A program made the translations under genes and the position numbers. Shown here in pieces: positions 1-8,230 of a stretch of DNA of 42,663 nt. The number at the start of each line of letters is the position of its first letter. Within the stretch, counting starts at the first letter, position 1. This DNA comes from Albidovulum sp. (GTDB lineage Bacteria; Pseudomonadota; Alphaproteobacteria; Rhodobacterales; Rhodobacteraceae). The stretch spans positions 1 to 42,663 of the forward strand of contig JAPPFL010000066.1 in assembly GCA_028823855.1 (NCBI GenBank), read 5' to 3'. The notes beneath the pieces were generated by a model. It was not told where the DNA came from and searched no databases. It worked only from the letters and a program-made list of their open reading frames with translations.

Positions 1-51
1 AGTGCCTGACATGAAAAACAGAATCAAAACAATGACTTATGATTCAGCCTC
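1..51. mobile_element. Terminus of an insertion sequence (left window edge)
   Basis: Positions 3-52 are the exact reverse complement of 42614-42663, a perfect 50 bp inverted match at the two ends of the window. Read from its outer edge, the element begins GAGGCTGAATCATAAGTC and carries a subterminal inverted repeat (GAATCA at 21-26, TGATTC at 40-45). Sequence similarity stops abruptly at position 52, where a KAP NTPase reading frame starts in mid-domain. The flank is TAA (52-54), and the right copy is also flanked by TAA. A GAG start and TNA-type target are typical of some IS5-family groups (IS427/IS1031); assignment to that family is inference because no transposase is visible here. Confidence 0.6.
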
Positions 52-52
52 T

Positions 53-1976
53 AACAATCCTGCAATTCCAATGCTGGCTGTATCGATCGGAAGATGCTCT
101 TGCTGTCGGTTTTATTCGGGAGCTCTACGCCGGCCTAAGACCCGAACTGTCGCAATCCGATACGGCCCTGAAGGCACTCCAGTTGCTCGGCGCTCGCGTC
201 GCCGCGACAGGACAGTTGCTGGGTGCCGCCGTGACGGCAAGTGGAAATCCGTTTTTGGGAATAGTCATATCTTCCGGCATTCCGCTCCTTACGAATTTGA
301 TCAAGACGGACGAGAGCGACAAGGTTCTACAGGACAAGGTCGTTCGCGCGCTGAAAAATTCGTGCGGCCGGTTTCTCGTTATCATAGACGACATTGACCG
401 CTTGTCCCCCGATGAAGCTCTGGTCATCTTTCGGCTTGTCAAGTCGGTCGGGCGGCTACCGAATGTCATCTACCTCCTGGCCTACGATCGAATCACAACG
501 GAGAAGGCTGTCGAGCAGCGCTACCCGTCGGAAGGCTCTCACTACCTCGAAAAGATCGTTCAAGCGGGTTTCGATCTTCCCGAACCGAGCCAATTTCAAC
601 TGATTGACATGTTTAATTCACAGATTGCGGAAATTTTTGACGATGAAGACATCGGCGATCAGCACTATTTCAGCAACATGTTTCATGCCGTTGTCGCACC
701 CGAGTTCCGGACGCCACGTGACGTCCTGCGCCTGTCCAACGCTCTATCGGTCACCTTTCAGGCAGTACGAGGGGAAGTAAACGCGGCCGATTTCCTTGCG
801 ATCGAGACGCTGCGGCTGTTCAGGCCCGGCGTGTACCAATCGGTACGTTCGCAGAAATCCGTTCTGGTTGGCATGGCACTTGATGCACCTCGCGGCAGCC
901 AAAAAGAGGTTGCCGACAAGTACGAACAACTGTTCCTTGGCAAAGAATCGCAAAATGATGGGGGACGCCTGAAAGACGGCCTCCAGAAGCTATTTCCCCG
1001 CCTTCAATCAATCTGGTCCAACACGCACGACACCGACGACAAGGAATGGGCAAAGGCGCGCAGAGTCTGTTCCCAGCCGCACTTCGATACGTATTTTCGA
1101 TTCGCTCTTTCGCCATACGCGGTTCCACTGCGCGAGGTTCGCGAGCTTGTCCGGAGAGCGGATGAACCGGAATTTGTCAAATCGGCATTCCTCAATGCTC
1201 TCGGCAATCACCTCGGGGAAGGACGAACCAAGGCTTCGTTCCTACTGGAAGAACTGGCCTGCCACGCAGGCGACATGGAAATCCGGAAGGTGACGCCATT
1301 CCTGCAGGCCCTGTATTCCATCGCGGACGATCTCCAGGTCGAGAACGATGATGTTTTCCCAACTGATAACAAAAGACGCTTGTACCAGTTGACCGCCGCA
1401 TTGCTGTTGAATCGCACGGAACTGCCAGAACGTTCCAAAATTCTGTTCAATGCGATCCAGAATGCCTCCCTGGGATGGCTGGTCTATATCATCAATTCCG
1501 TCTCCAGAGGCTACCAGTCGCCCCGGGACGACGAAGCGCATACTTCTCCGAATGAGTTCCTGATGACCAAGAACGATGTTCAGAGCATCACCGAGGTTGC
1601 TTTGCAGCGAATTCGAGAGGCCGCCAGTGATGGTTCAATTCTAGAGGTGAAAGATCTTGCCTTTGTGCTCTTCAGATGGCGGGACATGGCTGGAGATTCA
1701 CTGGAGGAAGTCCAAGGATTCTGCAACGCCGCACTTGAAGATGACCAATCCATCATCAAGTTTGCCCGAGCATTCCTAGGGCATTCCTTTGTTGGTCAGT
1801 TTGGCGACTTTGTGGGTCGCAAGATAGACCAAGCCCAAGTCAATGGGATCGAGATTTTGATGGATGCTGGCCGATTTCAGGAGAGACTGTCCGAGGTTCT
1901 CGACAGCGCCAGTCTCGAACCCGACGACCAGGACATCGTGCAGAGGTTCCTTAATGCATGGCAGCAAGGCAGCTAG
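53..1976 (+). pseudogene. KAP-family P-loop NTPase, 5'-truncated by the insertion sequence
   Basis: About 640 codons remain open. The frame begins with TILQFQCWLYRSEDAL, which matches the 'F-x-x-W-x-x-s-x-E' segment that follows the Walker A motif in KAP NTPases. Walker B and the KAP signature are intact (LVIIDDIDRLSPDEAL, with DDID about 118 residues in). A hydrophobic GLY/ALA/ILE-rich stretch (roughly residues 55-87) lies between them, where KAP proteins often carry membrane helices. Walker A itself is missing: upstream lies only the 50 bp insertion-sequence end, with an in-frame TGA at 33-35. The remaining protein therefore cannot bind ATP normally. The long C-terminal region is of unknown function. 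KAP proteins occur in mobile and defence-related contexts, but no role can be assigned here. Confidence 0.75.
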
Positions 1977-2270
1977 CCACCATTCTGCTTGGGTGCCATG
2001 CCGCCAGATCGCACCCACTCTGACCGTCGCAGAGCGGGCGACCGCGCCGCTGTCGAGATGATAAACTTTATTGCTAGCTAAGCGCTTTGCTGCAAATCCT
2101 ACGACCCAGCAAACCGGCTCGAGCTTCGAAAAGGCTGAACTAATGGCGGAGTTCTCGTAGGATCGCGAACGGAACCGGATTTAGGATAGTCCCCGCAGGA
2201 GCGTCGGACGCCCTCCAGGCATTTTCTTTTTCCACATGACGGCGGACCGCGCCGCCGCTATGATTGCGCC
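1977..2270. other. Intergenic gap upstream of the prepilin operon
   Basis: 294 bp without a convincing gene. Base composition rises sharply at its right edge, where the very GC-rich prepilin operon starts. It presumably holds that operon's promoter, but I see no clear -35/-10 pair. TGGCGGAG (near 2143) matches the first 8 bp of the tRNA-Ser 3' end but the match does not extend. Confidence 0.4.
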
Positions 2271-3494
2271 ATGCCGGAGTCAGATCGGAACAAGGGCGCA
2301 AGGCCGCCGCCCCGCCGCGCGCGACGCGGCGGAGCCCTGTTCGCGGCGACGCTGGCGACCGCGCTGGCCGCCCTCGCCGCGACCGAGTGGGCGCGCTACC
2401 AGAACCGCGTCCTCGACCGCAGCCGCGCGGAAATCCTCGCCGCGACCCTCGCCGCCCGCGCCTGGGCCCTCGACAACTGGATCCATTCGGAAGCGCAGGC
2501 GGCCGCGATGCGGCCCGCGCCGGGAACGACGGCGACGCCGAGAGCGATCACGCCCGGCCCCGCCGAAATCGACGAACTGTCGCTGCCGTCCGGAGGCTCG
2601 GCCGCGCCCTGGGCCCTGACCGCCGACAGTCCCGCGGCGGGCTGGCAAACGCGGTATTTCGTGGGCTGGCTTTCGGGCTCCGATCCGGCCGCGGGCGGCG
2701 GAGGACCGCCCTACGGCGTCATCGTCGCGTCGCCGGTCTCGAGCGAAGCGCAGCGCATCGCAAATCGCGCGCGCGAATCGCTGGCCCGGCGGGGAGCAGG
2801 CTTCACCGCGCCGGATCCGTCATCCAACTCGCCCGAACCCGGCGACGTCGCGCTCGCCATCGCCCGCGCCGCGGGCTATTCGCCCGGCGCTCTCGACATC
2901 GCGGTTCCGGCCTGGCTCTACGGCGGGATCGAGCCGCGCTTCGCGCTGCGCCTCGCCCGCGCCGGGCAGCCGCCGCCGAACGCCGGAGCCGGCATCGGCT
3001 TCGCCGCCGGATCGCAAGTCGCCGCCGACGAGATTTACGCCGATCGCGCCTCGTTCCTCTCGGTCGCCGGCCGCGGCACGGGACTGGACCTCAGCGCGGG
3101 AGGAACCCTCGCCGCCGGCGGCCTGGACGCCGGATCGCTGGCGGCGGGCGGCAACGTGATCGGCTCGGCCGGCGCGGCGATCTCGAACCGGCTGCAGTCC
3201 GACCTCCTCGAGGCGAGCCGGCTGGAGACGGCTTCGGGAGCGGCGAAGGCGCGGCAGGCGGTCCTGGCGAACGGCGCGTCGCCGACATCCGTTACGGTCA
3301 ACCTGCTGTCGGTGGACGGCGCGGCCGCGATCGCGGTCTCCGCCAGCGCCGATTCCGCCGGGCTCGGCGCGGTCGAGCCGGTGGCCCTGATCGACGTGCG
3401 CGGCGATCTCTCTATCACCGAGCGCGCCTGGAGCCCGCTCGCCGACGTCGACGTCTTCGTCAACTCGGGGCGCTGCTACGGATGCCGGCCGTGA
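2271..3494 (+). CDS. Minor prepilin-like protein with C-terminal CxxC (first of three)
   Basis: 407 residues. A short basic leader (ARRG, about residues 17-20) precedes a hydrophobic helix (ALFAATLATALAALAA), as in type IV prepilins; cleavage would follow G20. The conserved glutamate at +5 is replaced by alanine, so it may be a minor or atypical pilin. After the helix come about 200 residues of globular sequence, then alanine/glycine-rich repeats of the type 'AGGxLxAGxLxAGG' (residues ~270-330) that suggest a beta-helical or fibrous shaft. The last residues are NSGRCYGCRP, a CxxC at the C-terminus. The next gene starts 13 bp before this stop codon. It shares its plan with the two genes that follow, and together they look like minor pilins or tip adhesins of a type IVb conjugative pilus. 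Very GC-rich. Confidence 0.7.
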   Translation: MPESDRNKGARPPPRRARRGGALFAATLATALAALAATEWARYQNRVLDRSRAEILAATLAARAWALDNWIHSEAQAAAMRPAPGTTATPRAITPGPAEIDELSLPSGGSAAPWALTADSPAAGWQTRYFVGWLSGSDPAAGGGGPPYGVIVASPVSSEAQRIANRARESLARRGAGFTAPDPSSNSPEPGDVALAIARAAGYSPGALDIAVPAWLYGGIEPRFALRLARAGQPPPNAGAGIGFAAGSQVAADEIYADRASFLSVAGRGTGLDLSAGGTLAAGGLDAGSLAAGGNVIGSAGAAISNRLQSDLLEASRLETASGAAKARQAVLANGASPTSVTVNLLSVDGAAAIAVSASADSAGLGAVEPVALIDVRGDLSITERAWSPLADVDVFVNSGRCYGCRP

Positions 3495-4678
3495 CCGGAA
3501 GGCTGCCGGCGCGATCGCGGCGCGGACTTTCCCTGTTCGAAGCGACGGCGACGATCGCGCTCGCAGCCGTCCTCGCCGCCGCCCTCGCCGAGCTCGGCGG
3601 CCGGGCCTTCCGCGCCGCGGTCACCCAGGAGGATGCGCGGATCGTCTCCATCGCCGCCGACGGCGCCGCGCTGGCGGCCGAAGCCGAGCTGGAAGCCGAA
3701 ATCGCCTGGACCCGCGCCGCGGCCGCCAATGCCCGCATCGTGCCGCTCAGCCGGATCGAGGCGGCGCTGAGCGGGCGGCTGCCGGCGGCCACGCCGAGCG
3801 GGCGCGGCATCCTTTTCGCCTACTATTCCCCCTCGCCGGAACGGCTGCATGTCGCCGCCTGGGCCGGCGGCGGCGACTGGGGAGCCCCGGTTCCCGGGCC
3901 GGGCGTCGACCGCGTCGGGCGCGTCGGCGCGGGCGGCTGCCCGCTGCTGAGCTGGTGCGGGCCGAACCTGCGCTACGACGCCGGCGCGCTGACCGCGGCG
4001 CTGGGAGCCAGCTCGCCCGGAGCCGGCGACCTCGCGGCGCTGCGGGCGCTCTCGACTCGGCCGGACGATCCCGCGCGGCTGATGCCGGGAGCCGGAGCCG
4101 CCGCCGAAATGAGCGCGGGCCTGGCGGTTACCGGGCGGATCGTCGAGGCCGGCGAGATCGGCATCGCCGGCGCGACGCTGGCCGCCGACGAGGCGCGGAT
4201 CGGGGGAAGCCTGCTCGGCGGCGCTGACCTGGAGGTCGCCGGCGCCGCCGCCATCGGCGGCGACGCTTCGTTCGCGGGCGAAATTTCGGCTTCGGACGTA
4301 GCTGGATTCGGCCGGATCGCGTCCGGCTCGACGGTCTCGCTCCCCGCTCTCGACGCCCCGAACGCGGTGCTGGCGATCGCCGACAGCGCCGCCTCGGCGA
4401 TCGCCGCACTGACCGCCGAATGCGCGGCCGACGCGACGCGGCCCGGCGACGATCCCTGCCGGCAGGGGCTGGGCGCGATGGAGGCGCTGTCGCTGGCGGC
4501 CGACGGGCTGGACGCCGAAACCATAACGGCGGAAGAGCTGGACACCGCCGCGGGCACGATCAGGGCGACGGGCGACGCGGAATTCGGACGGCTGGCGCCG
4601 TTCGTGCGATTCAATGCGGCCGAGCTGCGCGTCGAGAGCGGGGCGACGGTCTACGTAGGCTCGTGCCAGGGATGCTGA
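3482..4678 (+). CDS. Type IV prepilin-like protein with terminal CxxC (second of three)
   Basis: 398 residues, starting at the ATG that overlaps the previous gene by 13 bp. The N-terminus is a textbook prepilin signal: basic leader ending RSRRG15, then LSLFEATATIALAAVL with glutamate E20 at +5. A prepilin peptidase would cut after G15. The C-terminal half is built of short repeating units rich in Gly/Ala/Ile (e.g. ADEARIGGSLLGGADLEVAG), compatible with a stacked beta shaft as in PilV-type tip proteins. Cysteines occur in a pair in mid-protein (GGCPLLSWCG), another pair (ECAADATRPGDDPC), and at the extreme C-terminus (GSCQGC). These would be oxidised outside the cytoplasm. It overlaps the next gene by 7 bp (ATGCTGA). 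Confidence 0.75.
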   Translation: MPAVTGRLPARSRRGLSLFEATATIALAAVLAAALAELGGRAFRAAVTQEDARIVSIAADGAALAAEAELEAEIAWTRAAAANARIVPLSRIEAALSGRLPAATPSGRGILFAYYSPSPERLHVAAWAGGGDWGAPVPGPGVDRVGRVGAGGCPLLSWCGPNLRYDAGALTAALGASSPGAGDLAALRALSTRPDDPARLMPGAGAAAEMSAGLAVTGRIVEAGEIGIAGATLAADEARIGGSLLGGADLEVAGAAAIGGDASFAGEISASDVAGFGRIASGSTVSLPALDAPNAVLAIADSAASAIAALTAECAADATRPGDDPCRQGLGAMEALSLAADGLDAETITAEELDTAAGTIRATGDAEFGRLAPFVRFNAAELRVESGATVYVGSCQGC

Positions 4679-5853
4679 TCCGCCGCTCCCGCCTCGGCGC
4701 CGGGCTGTTCGACGCCGCCCTCGGGCTGGCGGTGGCCGCGATCGCCGGCGCGCTCCTGCTCGAGGCCGCGCGCCACTACGCGACGCGGGCCGGAGCACAG
4801 GCGCAGGCGCGCATTCTCTCGGCCTTCGCCGACGGCGCGCGCGAATTCGCGACCCGGGACATCACCGGCCTCCGGGACAGGCTCGCCGCGTCCGCATCGC
4901 GTGCCGAGGCCATCACCGAAGCGCAGCTGCGGGCCGCGCGGCTGCTCCCGGACGGGCTGCCGACCCGCGCGCCTTCCGGAGGAGGCATCGCCGCCGCAGC
5001 CTGGCTGCCGGGAAGCGGGGCTGCGGAGCCCCGCATCATAATCGCCGCATGGTCCCGCGCCGCGCCGGGCGACCGGGCCCTGCCACTGGGTGAGCCGGGA
5101 ACCGCGCATGCTGGAAGGCTGGGCGGCGCATGCCGGTCGGCTTCGACCGTCTGCGGCGGCGGGCTGGACTGGGACGCGGCCGGTCTGATCGCCGCGCTCT
5201 CGCTCGAGCTCGGTGCCGCCGCCGCGCCCCGGCGGCGCGACATGCTCGCGCTGCGGATCGCCCATCTCGACGCGGACAGGGAGCCGTACCTGCACCGCGT
5301 CGCGGTGCCGGGCGCACCGGAGCTCAACCGAGCGGAGGGCGACTTCGCGATGGGCGGCGCGGACCTGCCGGCGCCGGAAATCCGGGCGCGCATCGTCGCG
5401 ATCGAGAACGACCTGGAGGCGACCGGAACCATCGAGGCCGCCTCGCTCGCCGTCGGCGCAGGCGCGGCCTTCAGCGGCGAGGCCGCGATCGCCGGGAGCA
5501 TCGACGGCGAAGGCGGCGACGCGGCGGGATTCAGCGTGTCCGGCGGCATCTCGGCCGCCGCGGCCGAGATCGCCGTCCGGATCGAGGCGACGTCTTTCGA
5601 CGGGTCGCTGGCCGCCGAGAGCATCCGGATCGAGGGCGCCCTGTCTCTGCCCGCGGGAACCACGGTCACCGTCGCGGCTTCGGGCGGCGCGGGCGGTGCC
5701 TTCGCGGCGGACACGCTGGAGGCTCCCCTGCTCGAGGTCGACGATCTCGAAACCGGTCTCGCCTCGACCCCCGCCGTCGTCAGCCTGACCGGCGATCTCA
5801 TCATCCGGAGCGGAGCGGCCGGCTATTTCAACCGGCTGGCGATCACGCCCTGA
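4672..5853 (+). CDS. PilV-like minor prepilin (third of three)
   Basis: 393 residues from the ATG overlapping the previous stop. The leader RRSRLG9 is followed by AGLFDAALGLAVAAIAGAL, with aspartate D14 at +5 substituting for the usual glutamate. At about residues 204-228 it contains EPYLHRVAVPGAPELN followed by a 'DFAMGGADL' element, which closely resembles the 'LYRYAVPGHPE-N-x-M...D-x-N-G-N-N' segment of PilV, the tip adhesin of thin (type IVb) conjugative pili. The C-terminal third again consists of short Gly/Ala/Ile repeats (AIAGSIDGEGG, AAESIRIEGAL). No shufflon repeats are seen at its 3' end and it ends normally with a stop. Two cysteines (GACRSASTVCGG) could pair. This is the gene that best anchors the three to a conjugative pilus. 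Confidence 0.75.
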   Translation: MLIRRSRLGAGLFDAALGLAVAAIAGALLLEAARHYATRAGAQAQARILSAFADGAREFATRDITGLRDRLAASASRAEAITEAQLRAARLLPDGLPTRAPSGGGIAAAAWLPGSGAAEPRIIIAAWSRAAPGDRALPLGEPGTAHAGRLGGACRSASTVCGGGLDWDAAGLIAALSLELGAAAAPRRRDMLALRIAHLDADREPYLHRVAVPGAPELNRAEGDFAMGGADLPAPEIRARIVAIENDLEATGTIEAASLAVGAGAAFSGEAAIAGSIDGEGGDAAGFSVSGGISAAAAEIAVRIEATSFDGSLAAESIRIEGALSLPAGTTVTVAASGGAGGAFAADTLEAPLLEVDDLETGLASTPAVVSLTGDLIIRSGAAGYFNRLAITP

Positions 5854-5872
5854 AGACGGAGGGCGAAGGGCG

Positions 5873-6736
5873 ATGAAGGTTTTCCTTTTTCGGATCGCGG
5901 CGGCCGCCGCGACGATTTTCGCGATCGCGGCCAGCGGCGCGTCCGCGCAGGAGGCGGAGGCGATCTTCGACTCCCTGCGAGACGAGCTGCGGCGGATTTC
6001 CGGGCGGGAGATGCCGGCGGCGGCGGCGGAGCTGATCGTCCCCGGCGAGAATGCGCGCATCGTCGCCTACCCGCGCCGCGGCGAGCTCTGGCTGCTGGAC
6101 CGGACCGGCGCGAGAATCGCCGATCGGGGCAGGCTTCTCGCCGGCCCGGCTCCGGAAAGCGTCCTGACGGTCGCCTGGACGCGGCCGGGACGGGAACCGG
6201 CCTCCGTCGACGCGGCCGAGCTAGCGAGGCGGCTGCGCGAGGGCGCCGCCGGCGCGAACGCGCATCCCGCCGCCGAGTGCCAGGACAGGATCCGCGACGG
6301 CGGGCTGCTGGAGGCGAATGCCGGGCCGCTGAGGGCCGGGTGGCGAATCGCCGCCGGATCCGTCTCCGCCGACGGCGGGCCGCGCGGTCGCGTCCTTCCC
6401 GAAGGGGACACGGTTCTGGCCGTCCTCGACGCCGGCGAGAGCCGGATTCCCTGCGCCGAGCTGGAGGCCGCGCTCGGGCTGGCCGGATCCCCGGCCGAGG
6501 ATCGTGGAGTCGAGCTGGAGGCGCTGATCCTGCTTCTCGTGGACGGCAACGCGGCGCTCGACCGCATCGCCGAATACCAGGAGCGGCTGCGCCAGCTCGC
6601 CGTAGGCGATCCCGCCGCGGCGCGCGCCGCGCGCATCGGGGCAGAGCACTGCCGGGACGCGGCGGCGGCGGCCGTGCTGTGCGACCGGCTGGTCGCGACG
6701 TTCCGGCAGGAGGATTCTCGGGCGAATTCGCCTTAA
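5873..6736 (+). CDS. Secreted protein of unknown function, four cysteines
   Basis: 287 residues. An N-terminal signal peptide (MKVFLFRIAAAAATIFAIAA, then GASA|Q, cleavage after A25) indicates export. Four cysteines lie at AEC, IPC, EHC and VLC, enough for two disulfide bonds. The rest is acidic and alanine-rich with no domain I recognise; the C-terminal part (VELEALILLLVDGNAALDRI onward) looks helical. It starts 19 bp after the third prepilin-like gene, has the same extreme GC content and is almost surely in the same transcript. Its place suggests a periplasmic accessory factor for those pilins, but this is inference. Confidence 0.65.
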   Translation: MKVFLFRIAAAAATIFAIAASGASAQEAEAIFDSLRDELRRISGREMPAAAAELIVPGENARIVAYPRRGELWLLDRTGARIADRGRLLAGPAPESVLTVAWTRPGREPASVDAAELARRLREGAAGANAHPAAECQDRIRDGGLLEANAGPLRAGWRIAAGSVSADGGPRGRVLPEGDTVLAVLDAGESRIPCAELEAALGLAGSPAEDRGVELEALILLLVDGNAALDRIAEYQERLRQLAVGDPAAARAARIGAEHCRDAAAAAVLCDRLVATFRQEDSRANSP

Positions 6737-6827
6737 AATTGAAATTGCGCCGACGGTTATTGCGATTCCCGAGATTTGCCGATGAATGCTGCGGCGAGCC
6801 GGGAACTTGTGTGCAGTTATAGTGCCG

Positions 6828-7529
6828 CTAAGCACATTGAGGATTTTGACCCAAGTGGACGGCGATCTCTGGTGCGACTGTGGTCAGCACTACTCCGACC
6901 AAGAAATATAATACGCCTACCAATTCCCAGTAAATTCCACCGACGACCGCTTCGTCCAACAAATTTCTTAAATTCCTTTCACGCGCTTCAAACTCTATCC
7001 GAAAGGCTTCAATGAACCTCTTGTTTTCAGAGTCATAACTGTTCAACTTCTCCTTCAGATCTACCAAATTCTTAATTGTTTTTTCTACGTCTCGTTCCAG
7101 TAATTCCACCCGTCGGATGAGGGCCGCATTCGTTCCGGGCCGCACACTTAGTCGAGCGCTTACGCTCGATGCGCCTGACGAAATTTCTGCGGAAATTCTG
7201 ACCACTTTCGAGCGTCGAGACGGGAAACCCTCCACGAAACTCTTGATTTGCGATAAAATCGGTGGCTTCTGAAATAGCTTCCGGACGTTAGTGAGGAGAA
7301 AAACAACTATCAAAAATCCTAAAGCTTGGAGGATCAATCCCGTCAAACGTATTTCAAGCTCCTTGCAATCGATTACCAGCCGATCAATGTTGAAAGTCAG
7401 GTATAAAGCGACCAGAAGGACAATATACGGCAATACTAGTTTCAATCCGTGTCCTGTCCAGACAGAAATCTCGCGCATCCAAATTTTGAGAGGCTTTGGT
7501 TCCCTGGTCCTGTTGTTCGTCTTCGTCAT
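6828..7529 (-). CDS. Membrane protein with central coiled coil
   Basis: 233 residues if started at the ATG at 7527-7529; the frame stays open to a GTG at 7592, but that start has its only good Shine-Dalgarno (GGAGG) just 1 bp away, so the start is unsettled. Two adjacent membrane segments (LVLPYIVLLVALYLTF and LILQALGFLIVVFLL) are followed by a soluble region whose ALIRRVELLERDVEKTIKNL... stretch is a likely coiled coil, then a C-terminal hydrophobic helix (VGVLYFLVGVVLTTV). No family recognised. It is convergent with the secreted-protein gene and its base composition is far lower in GC than both neighbours, so it probably arrived separately inside the island. Confidence 0.6.
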   Translation of the reverse strand: MTKTNNRTREPKPLKIWMREISVWTGHGLKLVLPYIVLLVALYLTFNIDRLVIDCKELEIRLTGLILQALGFLIVVFLLTNVRKLFQKPPILSQIKSFVEGFPSRRSKVVRISAEISSGASSVSARLSVRPGTNAALIRRVELLERDVEKTIKNLVDLKEKLNSYDSENKRFIEAFRIEFEARERNLRNLLDEAVVGGIYWELVGVLYFLVGVVLTTVAPEIAVHLGQNPQCA

Positions 7530-7592
7530 TTTTCTTGTATCTAGCCGTGTGCGCGCGAGTATAGTGGCAATTGCTGCCACAGCCTTTTGCAC

Positions 7593-7948
7593 CTCCAGTT
7601 CATATAGCGAGAGCCGCCGTCGTTATTATTCTTATCCCAACTTCTCCCTGTCTTTCGGAAGCCGGAATTTAAGCCTATAGTTTTGCCGGATTCCATCGAC
7701 AATGCCTAATCGGATTCCATCGAATCGAACTGGAGGCAAAGCAGTGGCACTCGCGGAATTGCGGAAAAAGGCGAACGAGGGAAAGTTGTCGGAACCGCTT
7801 GGCTTGCATGGGAGCGAGTGAGAAGTGTCTGCCGCCTACGGCGGCGACCGTCGCAATGCTCTACCGCCCGAGATCGTTATTCGCGCCGGACGCTGAAGCG
7901 TAACGGCCCTTCCAGTTTGCCAAGGAGGTCGCCGACAGATCCATTCGG
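7593..7948. other. Intergenic region in the island
   Basis: About 350 bp between two minus-strand genes. Apart from the 13 bp direct repeat at 7687-7723 I see no gene, terminator or promoter that I can support. Short reading frames on the minus strand (such as 7836-8087) overlap the next gene in another frame and look like shadows. Confidence 0.4.
7687..7723. repeat. 13 bp direct repeat pair
   Basis: CGGATTCCATCGA occurs at 7687-7699 and again at 7711-7723, a start-to-start distance of 24 bp. Tandem spacing of slightly over two helical turns could suit a regulator or initiator binding site; with only two copies it is not a convincing iteron array. Confidence 0.6.
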
Positions 7949-8182
7949 CTAATCTTCCCCACCTCCGAAGGCTTCGTCCCATTCCTTCGGCGTCACGCCC
8001 GTCAGGAGGAATTCCCTCTCGTCGTCCGTGAGCGCCGGGAACGCGACCTGAACGAACGGCCGCGCGTCCCGGTCCATCGCCAGCCATTCATGGATGCGCT
8101 CGGCCGTTTCGGCGTCGAACGCCATGACGTTGACCCTGCCGGTCAGGTTGCTCCGTCTTGCAACAGGGGATGCTTCGGCCAT
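7949..8182 (-). CDS. Small acidic conserved-looking protein
   Basis: 77 residues, no recognised family. The start is supported by a strong purine-rich ribosome-binding region (GAGGAGTAGGAG just upstream of the ATG). The protein is acidic and soluble, with a well-formed helical look (DAETAERIHEWLAMD) and the segment PALTDDEREFLLTGVTPKEW, which reads like real protein rather than a shadow. It is divergent from the DsbC/G-like gene with a 48 bp intergenic space, so the two may share a promoter region. It is probably an accessory gene of the mobile element. Confidence 0.6.
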   Translation of the reverse strand: MAEASPVARRSNLTGRVNVMAFDAETAERIHEWLAMDRDARPFVQVAFPALTDDEREFLLTGVTPKEWDEAFGGGED

Positions 8183-8230
8183 ATGCTCCTACTCCTCTCT
8201 TTTCCAGATCCGCAATCAGACAGGTCCCGC

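Noticed and set aside
2143-2175. Possible left attachment site of the island (TGGCGGAG as in the tRNA-Ser 3' end).
   Set aside because: The identity stops after 8 bp; in GC-rich DNA this can occur by chance.
3476-4798. Long minus-strand open frame (440 codons) opposite the prepilin genes, and similar frames at 4651-6060 and 8216-11083.
   Set aside because: They are Arg/Gly/Ala-rich shadows caused by scarcity of stop codons in very GC-rich DNA and lie opposite genes with clear domains.
7836-8087. 83-codon minus-strand frame overlapping the small acidic protein.
   Set aside because: Arg/Gly-rich and without a ribosome-binding site, whereas the overlapping 77-residue frame has a good one and a protein-like composition.
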